NCBI GenBank assembly: GCA_026261815.1
Contig: JAMPIT010000258.1
Location: 14,375,501-14,439,500 of the forward strand
DNA from: Monarcha castaneiventris obscurior
Taxonomy: Eukaryota; Chordata; Aves; Passeriformes; Monarchidae
Reading direction: 5' to 3'
Length of the DNA: 64,000 nt
Part shown: piece after piece, positions 27,501-37,870 of the stretch
Layout: each line of letters starts with the position of its first letter
Numbering within the stretch: the stretch's first letter is position 1
Notes under the pieces: model-generated
The model's database searches: none
Told to the model about the DNA's origin: nothing
Seen by the model: only the letters and a program-made list of their open reading frames with translations
Made by a program: the position numbers and the translations under genes

Positions 27501-28957
27501 GGTAGAACCCAGGACAAATCTCGTGTTATGATTTAGAAATCTAGGGTTATGCTGCACCATCATTATCTAAAAGTATTTCACACCATGCAATATCCACAAA
27601 ATGAAGGTGAATCCTTCCCTTGAAAAGCAAACTTCTATCAAATTCACAGACCCATCATGCATCCTCTCCTTTCCCTAGGGAAGGTACATTTCCAGGGAGA
27701 AGAACTTTCTGCGTTCAGGAAACAGCCAAGAGGAAGATGTGCAAAGAAAACTATCATTGTCCAACATTAGAGCTCATGGCCTTGTGCAAATATTAAAGAA
27801 CATTATTTTGAAAATATTCTACTAGGTAATGGTAAACTTTCCAAAGTGATTTTGTATCTTCCTGCTCAAAAAAAAAAAACAAAAAAAAAGCCAAAAAACA
27901 AAACACCTTCACAATGTCTTTTGTAACAAGGTGCCTAACAACAGAGACACTTTTCTTCTATGTGTTGACCAGTCCTCTATGTCATGTTTCTGCATAGTGC
28001 AACAGCTATTCCACTGTCTAAAGCACACAGAAGTTTAGATGCCTCCAGAACTTACAAGTTCAGCGAGGTTTTTTTGTGTTAGGAGGTTTGAGCAATTTTT
28101 GTGGGGTTTTTTGTTTGTTTGTTGGTTGGTTTGTTTGTTTTAAATAAAAGCTATGCCAAAACAACACAAACCAATCCATTGGCACTGCCAGCCTTGCCCA
28201 CCATGGTTTGTAGTCTCTTACCTAAGACAGTCATGACAGTCTTCATAAGCTTCACAGGGGTTCTCCTCCGGCTAATGGAGCCGCTCGTGTGTGATGACAA
28301 GACATTGGTTTTCCTCTGGACGTACATGTAGATTCTTGTGTAAACCACCACCATAATGAAGAAGACGACCAGGTTTAAGACACTCCAGAACACCAGGTAA
28401 CTTCTGCTGTAAATGGGTGCCAGGGATGAGCAGGCAGTAATGTCACAGAGGCAGTTCCAGCCCAGGGTCGGAACAGCACCCATGAAAATAGCAATGGCCC
28501 AAATTGATATAATTAAGAAGGTGACTCTCTTCTTGGTGAGGTTGCTGTGGATCTTCATCCGCATGATGGACATGTGCCGCTCCACAGCGATGACGAGCAG
28601 GTTCACCAGGGATGCTGTCAGGCTGGTGTCCAGGAGCCCCTGCCGCAAAAACCAGCGGTTAACCGTCAGCGTCTTAGACACGGGGCCGGTGTTGAACATC
28701 AAGAACACATAGGCAATCCCAGCAAAGAAGTCTGCAGCAGCTAAGTTGGCCAGAAGATAATAAAAGGGGAAATGAAACCTCTTGTTCTTGACCACAGCTG
28801 CTATGACCAGTGAATTTGAAATAAAAATGAAGAGGCAGAAAAATGTCCCAAAGCATAGAACACCAATGAGCTGTGCTCCTGTCCACTCATCCGCTGTGTC
28901 CGTCTTTGTCCTGTTGTAGAAAAAGTCCATGCGCTTGTCATAGTAGCATTCGTTCAT
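21205..28957 (-). CDS. LPAR3: LPAR3, lysophosphatidic acid receptor 3 (two coding exons)
   Basis: Class A GPCR of the EDG-type LPA receptor family, a plasma-membrane receptor for lysophosphatidic acid. The coding sequence joins 28,957-28,222 to 21,554-21,205 and gives 361 residues (human LPAR3 has 353). Seen in the translation: an N-terminal NRT sequon at residue 15, seven hydrophobic segments, the ligand-contact pair R105-Q106 (WFLRQG) in TM3, an ERH variant of the DRY motif at 126-128, CWTPG in TM6, NPIIYSY in TM7 and an ICC cysteine pair (likely palmitoylated) after helix 8. The single coding intron splits a Gly codon in TM6 (phase 1), the position shared by LPAR1-3. The start ATG has A at -3. 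It differs from human by loss of the sequon at residue 172 (CDITAC instead of CNISAC) and by a longer, divergent Gly/Lys-rich C-terminus. Near identity in TM2-TM3 makes LPAR3 rather than LPAR1 or LPAR2 very likely. Confidence 0.97.
22109..22150. repeat. 12-bp tandem repeat, 3.5 copies
   Basis: GCATGGGATTAT, then GCATGGGATTGT twice, then GCATGC. It lies in LPAR3 intron 2. Confidence 0.9.
22261..22500. repeat. Purine-rich low-complexity block
   Basis: About 240 bases in LPAR3 intron 2 dominated by A and G on the plus strand, with runs of up to ten A and motifs such as GAAGGTGAAGGATGGAGAAG. Confidence 0.6.
27869..27905. repeat. A-rich homopolymer-like run
   Basis: Runs of 12 and 9 A separated by single C bases, then AAAAAACAAAACACC. 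Simple sequence in LPAR3 intron 2. Confidence 0.85.
28083..28143. repeat. G/T-rich (GTTT)n tract in LPAR3 intron 2
   Basis: Plus-strand GTTTGTTTGTTGGTTGGTTT repeats just downstream of the LPAR3 exon 2 donor (about 80 bases into the intron). Confidence 0.8.
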
Positions 28958-28979
28958 CCTGGATTAAAGCCCCTGCATC
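28222..28979 (-). CDS. LPAR3: LPAR3 exon 2 (5' UTR end plus residues 1-245)
   Basis: The acceptor is a strong pyrimidine tract ending TTCCTAG, with the exon starting at 28,979. The LPAR3 ATG is at 28,957-28,955, after 22 bases of untranslated exon. The exon encodes the N-terminus through TM5, the third intracellular loop (SISRRRTP) and the start of TM6. It ends in GTC TTA G before a consensus GTAAGA donor at 28,221-28,220, phase 1. Confidence 0.97.
28964..28978 (-). promoter_or_regulatory. Four-codon upstream ORF (MQGL) in the LPAR3 5' UTR
   Basis: The first ATG in exon 2 is one base after the splice acceptor. It opens ATG CAG GGG CTT TAA and stops six bases before the LPAR3 ATG. If exon 1 is spliced as proposed, this ATG is present in the mature mRNA. 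Such a minimal uORF could lower or modulate initiation at the main start. The sequence is directly visible, and the regulatory effect is inference. Confidence 0.6.
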
Positions 28980-31900
28980 CTAGGAAGGGTGGAAGGGAGA
29001 AAGAAAGAAGATTAACAGTCCTTGCTAATAGTCCTTGCTTCAATCACCATACCTTCTTTTTTTGGGGACAAGGGGTTGTGACAGGGACAAGAGAGGGTAT
29101 GTATTTGGAGGCCTTAAGTAAGAATTCAAACTGCAGGGTTGATGCAGAAGATATTCTAGAGGGCCACATTGCATGATGCTTGGATGAATCAGGAATTTTA
29201 AAAGATTTTCCTACTTAAAAAATTCCAGCACAATTCTCTTGCACTAGCAGTCATACTGTAGAGGCAACAAGGTGGAAGTTAAGAAGTTAAAAATTACTTT
29301 CTGGAGGTCATGGAGAAAATCTGAGCAACAGCCAAGCCATTCTTGCTGTGAAATCCCATGCTTGAGCCACAGCCCCATCATTATTTCCATTTCTCAGTGT
29401 AGCCAGTAGGGATGGGAAGCATAAATCATAACTCTTCCATTTTACTGACTAAGCAATAAAAGGCCCATTACAGAAAAAATATTTTTTGGTTTTTCAATTA
29501 TATATTAATAAATGTAAAAAAAGTATGTATATAGGATACTACAGGCATACATATTCTGAGCACATACCTGTTATTTACTACTACAGGACTTAAGTAAATG
29601 TGCTGCAAAGGGAAAAATATATTCTAGATATTTGACTATTCTAAAGCCAGGAATTATTTTACCGGGCTCTCAACCCACAGGCTTGCGAGCATCACACAGC
29701 CCAGTTATCTTTAAAACCAAAATCCAGTTCCCTACCCAACCACAGGTTAAAGCAAGCCCCAGGAACAGCAGTGTGGCTGGGGTTTATTTCTCATACCCAC
29801 TCAGCACTATTTTGGACACAGGGCTATTAAACCTGATGGTGGAAAGAGAGTCCAAGTTCCAGATTACATCACACCTCAGCTACTCTGGCGAGGTCAATGT
29901 CAGCTGCCTTGGCAATTTTACTGCCTTTTTTACAAACCAAACTGAACCTGGACTAATTTACACAGGAGATCTGACAGCAATTACTAATGGCTGCAGGACC
30001 CCATGCAGGGTCTCACAGCCTAGAAGGCACAGTTTGTATCTGATCATCACCAGCCCTCACGTTCACTGTCAGTATCTGAAGAAGGGCTTTACCAATTCAT
30101 TAACAGATATTGTATAGTTCTAGCAAAACCCAGGAACACAGCCATGGCACAAGAGGCTAATCACATTAGCTATTATACAGAGTGGCGATCAACAAAAAAC
30201 CTAGAAGAAGCAGTAACAGGCAGAAAGATTTAAAAAAGCATAGGCTTTCCATCTCTGCAGCTAAAATTGTTGACACATAAACATCAGGTTCACTTTGTCT
30301 ATTATTACCCTGTGGTTATTTTACAGTTATATCTCATCTCCTCAGGGACTGGGAAGCAAATTAAACAATCCCCAGCAGGCTGGCTAACACACCACTTTTA
30401 TATTAAAGGTTCCTTCCAAGCTTTAAACTAAAAAGGTCCATCCTTTGTCGTTTACGTTATGCTACTTGTGTTATTTCATGCAATATTTACAGTAATTTTA
30501 AATCAAATTACACTGTTCCATAATTTTCTCAGCAAAGTTACCTTTTTTAATATTCCATTTTTCTGAACTAGCTCCTTAGCATTTTTCCCTTGATTGTTCT
30601 TTAATCTCACCCAGTAGTCAACATGAAAGCAGGCCACTTGGCATTGCTGTCCATTATCCTCAAGAACCTGGCCAGCCACATTTTCATAAAAGACTATATT
30701 ACTTAAAGCATCAAATTTGAGCACATAGTCAGAACACTAAGAACAGCTACTTAAGGACAAGAAGTGGAAGGAAACAAGTAAACCATCCCTTGTGCTCAAA
30801 TATTACAGAGCATCCCTCCATCTAAAAATAAAAAAGCCTCAGCAATGCAAATCCACTGCAATGAGTCAACTGGAATTCAACACCCACTGCTCCCTGTTCA
30901 GGGCAACACGAGGGAGTTGGGCACTCAGTACATTCCCCATTCTCACCCAGGAAGTGCTCAAAAATCAAAGTCAGTCTGTAAGTGACCAGAAGTCCCTGAG
31001 GAGCTGCAGACAACAGCCACTAGAGTAGCCAAGTGCTGGGAACCCTGCCAGCAGAGAAGCCTCTGCTCTAACACATCAAGGCAGCAAGGGACTTACTGAG
31101 CTTGACATGAAGCTTTTACAGAACAGCCCAAATGCCTGCAAATAGAAGCAGCATTTTGGGCAAGAATGGCAGGGAAAAAAAAAACAACAAACCTGTGAAA
31201 ATTACAGGGAAGGTTTTCTGAACACGTTGTATCTTACTGTGTAATCATCTCAACAGATGCATCTCTTGCTTGCAGTGACAGGAGAGTAAAGAAATCTGCA
31301 GATGCTTTTTGCATCTCATCTGTTGAAAAGCTTAAAGAAATCCAAAATATCAACTATGGATTTGTTCTAAATACTTCAGCTTAATGAGGTCCCATCTTTA
31401 TTTGAAGTAATAACCAAAGAAAAAAAATATTCACACATCCATAATTCTCGACTGAAATAATTACACTACAAACACTTACTGTCACACAGCAGAGCTCAAA
31501 TGACAAATGATTGTGAAAGAGATGTCTTGAGGTGTTGAGGTAAGATGAGGAGAAGAAAAGCATCCAGCTGAGGTCTCAGGGTGGCAGGGCAGACTCTGGA
31601 GATTTCCAAATGGAAGCTGCACCAAAGCAAAAGCTGAACTGGAGCTAGTTTACATCCCAGTCCTTCAAAGGAGAGATGCAGCACTCTACAGTCTGTAGTA
31701 GCCTGGGTACAAAAAGCACTTACAACACCAGGGGCCGTGCAGAGAGTGGCTTTCTTCACACCTCCATCTGAAGTCCTCCCAGCAGAATTAGCCTGGTCTC
31801 AGGGGAGCTGTGCAGCCATGACAGAGCTATGCAGCTGAATCCTCAGTGGTCCTGCCCCAGACCACACCAGGCATGAGACAGGATATCCCATAGCTCCTGG

Positions 31901-34900
31901 CATGTCACATGTCCTGGCAGGACTTTCTTCTCCAGGTCTTGTCTTCTGCAGCCAAATCAGAGATGCTTATCTTAACCAGGGCAGGTTTAAACTTAAGAAG
32001 AAAAAAAATAACCCTGAAATATAACCCTTTATTAAAAAGAATCCTTAAATATTACATATTTCAGACCTGTTTATTAAGTACAAAAGAATTCAAATATTCA
32101 AGCAAAATATTGTTCAAAGTTAGTAGAAAATCAGCTAAACTTGTCAGTCCAGACTTGTAAGGGCAAGAGAGCCTTCCAGAGTCTGCAGCAGAGAGCTCCC
32201 CACTTGCACTACTCACTTTAAGAAGAATTGCCTTCTTTTGCTTTGAAAGGGGCTCTCCCAAGCTTGGTATTTCTTGGGTTTTTTACGGGAAAGGACAGCA
32301 AACAATCTCTGTTCACCTGTTCTACAGCACTTGGTACTTCCTGTCCCACCATACAGACCTCCAGCAGTTATCCCATGTTGCATGTTCTACAGGTGAGTTG
32401 AGCTAACAGCTTGCCCTGGTATTTACAGGCAAATACATCAAAATTTTGCAAGTGTCAAAAGCATACACTTGTCTAAAAGGTTATTTTCCTCATTTCAATC
32501 TGTTTAATTACCTCATTTCAGCCAAGAGTGGCTACAAAGATCACAAACTGATGGACTGTGAACTGCATTTTCCTCTACCACACTTGAATAAATATTGAAG
32601 CTTTTTCCCTTTTTTTGAGTGGGAAAAATCCTCTGTTCCAAAAAATCTCAAAGAATTTGGGATTTTGGTTAAACTGTTTTCAAATGCAAAAGCACACTTT
32701 AAGAATTCTTCCCAATACATAACATCTTGAACTTTGTTTGTCTTAATGACAGTGTGTGTATTTTAATTGATTTTAAATGCCTCTATGAAAGTGTAACTCG
32801 TACCAAGTCAGAATATGTTCTTCACCATTCTTCAAATAAAAGTCAAAAATTTGCATGCGTATGTAGAAATATATTACACTAGCTACCTGAATAAAGAATT
32901 AGTGAATTAAACATCGTCTAGATAATGTTTTCGACAAAAGATTTGCCTAGTTGCAAGCTAGCGTGCTTTATTCACTTTATAGGTTGTTATTCAGTTAGAA
33001 TCTTGTTTGCTTCAATAAAGTCACTAAAAATTTTATATTTATAATAAAATTTAGCATCAGTTATTTAAGTCAAAGGTTTTGCTGATTGAAACTGTGATTA
33101 AAATTACCTTTAAGTTATTTTGATTAAAAATTAAGTCTTGCCTGTAAATCAGCTCTAAGCTGACTTAGTCATTATTAATGCAAACATTTCTGAAGGAAAA
33201 CACAAATAGTATTTTAATGATAAAGTCATTATCAAATTTAGCCTGCAAGCCATAATGTGATTCATGGCACACCCCCGTGGTTTTCTGCCTCTTCCCTGTC
33301 CATTAAAAACCAAGATGTTTCAATACATTGGCTACAACTTTATTGAAGCGCTGGCGTCAGTTTGGGGGACTTTGATGGCTTCTGCCCTGTTTCTGTATAA
33401 ATGCAAAAGGGAGGGAGCAGACAGGTCTGGGTTGGCACAGAAAGCTACTATGAGAGGATTTGAGCCAACTGCAGAGCTGGACTGAAAGGTCCTGAGAGCA
33501 AGACTGAGCCTACAAGGAGGAAAATAGTGGTGAAGCCCTTTAGCAGGGCAGAAAGTCAGCTTAGGGGAGAGGGAGGGATGTTTGTCCAGGTAGAACACCA
33601 GCCTGGTTTACTGCTGGGTTTCCTGAGCTGGTGCAGGAATTTCTGTGCAGAATTTCAGGGTAGCTCAACACCCAAAATGATACACTCTGGAACAGGAGAG
33701 ATCACAAAGCCAGTACAGTCCGGGCAGGTCTGTGAGACAGCACAGAGGAGCAAGCTGTGCCCAGGCTCAGCCTGCAAGGCAGGCAGGCTGCCAGCTCTGC
33801 CCGAGCCCTTTGCCTCCTGGCTCCCCTTCTCCATTAGCAAAGGCCAGGTATTAAATACACATCTCTAACAGATTTTGAAACTTGTTACAAAAGTTGCTCT
33901 GCAGAAAGCTGAGTTTATCACACTGACTGCTCACAGGCATAGGTGGCAGAAAGAGGAAGAGAGTCTCTTGGAATACTCTCTTCACATTCAGACTGTCACT
34001 GCAGAGAAATAGCAGCAGCAATTGCCTACTTGCACATATTCCTTAGGCTTTTTAAATTTACCCTACAAGCAGCAGACGGCCCTTGATAGAGCACCACAAA
34101 AGGAGTGTCTGGAGGCTTGCAGCCTGCGCAGCCCTGGCCACGGGCTCCCCACAGCTCTGCATTTGCCTGCCTGCACCCTGTGCCATAGGCAGACATGGAC
34201 ATTCTCTGTCCTGTCCTCTTCTTCTGGGTAAATCACTGCTGCTGCTTTCATTTTTTCTCATTACTGAAAAGCTCTCTCTCACCTTACTCCCCAGAGGAAG
34301 GTGCAGGCAGAAGGAAGCCGGGACCCTGGGCAGCCAAAGCTATGCATGCCAGCAGTAGCAGCTCAGAAAGGGAATTGGTTCCTTGTTCCCCTCCACACCC
34401 TGCTACATGTATGGCCACGGAGGAAAACACAACCAAATGATTGCACAGTAACCCAAGAAACCCATCCAGGTTACCTCAGCTTAGAAAGAAATACCAGCGC
34501 AGAAAAGGGTGTGTAACACAGCAGAGGCCAAAAATGTTAATATGTAACTGTAAGGAAGAGCTCTGTGAGGTAAGTGCTCTGGTTCACTTTTAATTTTTTT
34601 TAACAGTTAATTAATATTATAACAAAAATCAATTTAGAAAAACAAATTAAAGGAAGCACATAGAGAACACAAAACTATGCACACAATATATCTAAACTAA
34701 AGCTTTTTTAAATCTGCTACTAGTAGAAGATGTAATGGAAGCCAACATTAATTTAACAGGTTTTACAGAGACAAACTATCTAAGAAATGCAACTGTTTTA
34801 TTTTGTTTATTTCAGAAATTGTGCAGGCACTGCCTGTTCTTGAAACAGCATGGTACATGGTACAATTCAAGGACCTGAGAATATAATTTTCCAAAAACAT

Positions 34901-37579
34901 TTTTTAAATGTAGCTTTAAAAATTGAAAAAAAGTTATGATTAAAAACCTGTGAGGCCAAATGAATAAGTTTTTCAACCAGAGAACTTACTTATTAGTAAG
35001 GGAATCTACTTGCAGTTGTGTTTGGTTCTATTTTTTTTCTTTAAATGAAGTATCTCCAATTTCAGACAACTTCCTGAACTCAAATCAATCACTCCCAAGC
35101 AGCATTATCCCATCCACTGCCTTGGTCTTCAGTACCTTTTAGGCTAAGGAGAGCCAAGTGCCACATCCATTTTCTCTCCAAACCTGTTTCATCTACATAA
35201 TGCTAACTTGATGGAAAGTACAGCAGCACTCATACTTCCACCATGGTTCTGGATATTTCCAGTAATAGTCCATTTCTGTTGTGTCATCTTTTGGACTGGG
35301 AAGGGAGTGGGGCAAAAGGAAGGAAGATGATTCTTTGGCAACTCTTAGATATCTGTGGTGGAAGCATTGAAGGTTTTTATGTATCACACATCCTGCACAA
35401 AAGACCAATGCTACTTGGTACAAATAAAGAGCCTCAAGAAAAGAATTAAACCTACCAAAAGAACCTCAAGACTAAATACTTAAAGTTGCAGAGAGAGGAA
35501 ATAGTACCGTCAACCATAAACCAGAGTGCTCTGTACACACAGTCTGATGAGAGGCTTAAAAGTCACTGCCAGGGCACACAGGTGTCATCCTGTGCATGTA
35601 AGTGACAATGCTGTTCCTCTGCAGACTGCTGCAGACTGACACTGACAGCTGAACTGTGGAACAGAGATACAGGAGCACCTCCACCAAGGTATTACAAAGC
35701 TCAGACACCAGCTCCTGAAATACCTTTAGTACAAACCTGCTCTACTGCACTAAATTGCTTCTGAAAGCTCTGCTACATTGCAGAAGTTGTTAGGGACAGA
35801 TACCAAGTAACTCACTAGTTACCACAAGTTTAGACTTCAGACGGGTAATTTAAGACTTTCTGAAATTATGGTTTACTAGATCTATATATGGAGTTCAAAC
35901 TAAAAACTTTGCTTCAAAGCCTTCATTTAGTCTCCTTTAAGTGTGGCTCTGGAAGGAGCTGGCAGGTCATCCTATAATGCGGAAACAGACACAGCATTTT
36001 AAAGTATTTAAAAGTCATTCAAACAGCCTATACATTGTGAAACATGCCTAGAAGAAAATACCTGTTCTGCTTCTGAAGTAAGGTTCCCATTTCTGCTGAA
36101 CTTCCAGGTCCTCTCACTGATCACTACCAGCTCCAATTTGTTGAATTTTACTATTCAACAAATCAGCTTTCTTTCACAAAACCTACAGAATGTGGATACA
36201 GACTATTTCAGCACAGTCCCAAACAAGTCAACTTTTACTGTTTATTTTCAGCACATACTGGTAAGACCTAAGTCACACCACTTCTGATCAAAACAAGTCA
36301 CTTGGCTGTATCTGATCTGTTGACAGATTCAGAGCCTGGGTTTGCAAGCAAATGTCAGTGGAACTGGTAGAAGTAGCACGCTCCAAAACGTATTTTCTCA
36401 AGACACAGAAGTTGACTTCACGGCATAATAGTAGAATTCAGGTACGTCAGTCTTTAAGACTAATACCCAAGATAAATATATTCTCTACAGTGTCAAATCA
36501 TATACTTCAGAGATTTTATTTTATCTGACAGCATAAAGCCTATGCTGGAAGACGTTTTTAAATAGTAATGGTCAGTGTAGCACAGGAGGATAAGGACACA
36601 GCCAGACGAACTTGTCTGAAACTTTCACCTAGCATTCTGAAAAAAGCTAAATACATATCTCAGCTTTACACGCTGGTAAGAACTTACTGATTATGCAGAT
36701 TTGGTTTGTGGGGTTGTTTGATTTGTTTGTTTGCTTTTAGTTTAATTTTCAGTACACAGATAAGCTTAGTGAAATCAGATTTTTTCACCGTATATCTGGA
36801 TTTGAGTTGTGCTTCCTACTGCACCTTTTAGAAGCCTGTAAGAACATGCAAGAAACCACACACTCAGCAGAGCTTAAAGAACAAAGCTACAGCAATGCAC
36901 CTTACAGTCTGCAACAAGAAACGTCTTTTTCTAGACTCATATCAGAGATGGGAGAGCAGACCTAAGTACATGGCCTCTGGAAACACAAGGGTACAAAACT
37001 GCTTCCTCTCTCCCTCTCCTCCCGCCCGACTTTGTTTCCTTAAGAGAAAGAACTTATCAAAAGACGTAATGTGAAATAGTGGCAGTGCGTTTTTTCGGTG
37101 TATCACATAGATTAAGATAACACCGTATTTTAAAAAAACCCGCTTAGCAGCAGACCCTTTCCAGCGCCCGCAGTCCCGAGCAGCTGCCCGCGCCTCAGCA
37201 GGGCACGGCAGCCCGCACCCAGGGCTGCGCAAACGGAGTCTCAGAGGTATGGAAACTCACGTGTGTGTTTTGGTACGCGCACCTCCATGTCCGCACACAC
37301 CGCGACGTCTCTCCGGGACACAGCGGCAGCACTGCCCGGGCTCTGCCCCGCCGGGCTCGGGCTGCGCTCACCGGCACGGCCCGGGGCGCGCCCGGGGCTC
37401 CGGCACCGCCGCCAAGAGTTCTACAGAAACGCAAAAAGTTTTGCTGCCAGCCCGACTCCCGGGGGAAAGGCTCATTCCTCCCGGAGCTCGTGCAGCCCGC
37501 GGTGTCCGCGTTCCCACCGCCGCCCCCTTCCCCGAGCGGGCGCGGCTCCGGCTGCCCGGCCCGGCCCGGCCCCACTCAC
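28980..37579 (-). other. LPAR3 intron 1
   Basis: An 8.6 kb intron from the CpG-island exon to the coding exon. It contains a 161-codon open stretch at 29,632-30,117 (plus strand) with no family resemblance, an A+T-rich stretch at 32,740-33,250 that may be conserved non-coding DNA, and a short inverted repeat at 36,136-36,163. No recognisable exon or mobile element. Confidence 0.7.
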
Positions 37580-37870
37580 CGCAGCCCCGGCGCGGCGCGG
37601 AGCGGAGCAGCGCCAGCAGCAGCAGCAGCGCCGCCACAGGGCCCGCCCGCCCCGCTCCGCTGCGCTCTGCTCCGCGCCCCGGCCCGCCTTAACCCGCCCG
37701 GGCCCGCCCGCCCCGCACCTGCCCCGGCGAACGGAGAGAGCCCCAGAGCCTTTGGGTCCTCCCCGACGCACGGGCGGCTCTGGAGAACGTGAGCGAGACC
37801 CCCGAGCAAGCGGGAGCTGCACACGTCTAAAGGGCTCTGCTGCCTGAAAAGCCCATCAGAAGGTCCGTCA
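37140..37870. promoter_or_regulatory. CpG island, probable LPAR3 promoter
   Basis: About 700 bases of sharply elevated G+C and CpG, in an otherwise A+T-rich region, surround the proposed LPAR3 exon 1 donor. It holds many GC-box-like GGGCGG/CCGCCC motifs and a CACGTG E-box at 37,258-37,263. Both strands carry long accidental open frames, as expected for GC-rich DNA, and I do not consider them genes. Confidence 0.8.
37580..37730 (-). other. LPAR3: LPAR3 non-coding exon 1 (5' UTR; 5' boundary approximate)
   Basis: Inside a CpG island, a consensus donor (GCTGCG followed by GTGAGTGGGG) sits at 37,580/37,579 on the minus strand, upstream of the LPAR3 coding exon whose own 5' end is a good splice acceptor. 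LPAR3 in mammals also has a non-coding first exon. The transcription start is not visible and there is no TATA box, so the high-coordinate end is a guess. The exon contains a run of five CTG codons (37,614-37,628). Confidence 0.6.

Larger units (their letters stand above)
21555..28221 (-). other. LPAR3 intron 2
   Basis: A 6.7 kb intron with GT (28,221-28,220) and AG (21,556-21,555) ends. It contains a purine-rich block (22,261-22,500), a 12-bp tandem repeat (22,109-22,150), A-rich runs (27,869-27,905) and a G/T-rich tract (28,083-28,143). I recognise no exon or mobile element in it. Confidence 0.85.

Noticed and set aside
29632..30117. 161-codon plus-strand open frame in LPAR3 intron 1
   Set aside because: Antisense within an intron, no family resemblance and not associated with a CpG island.
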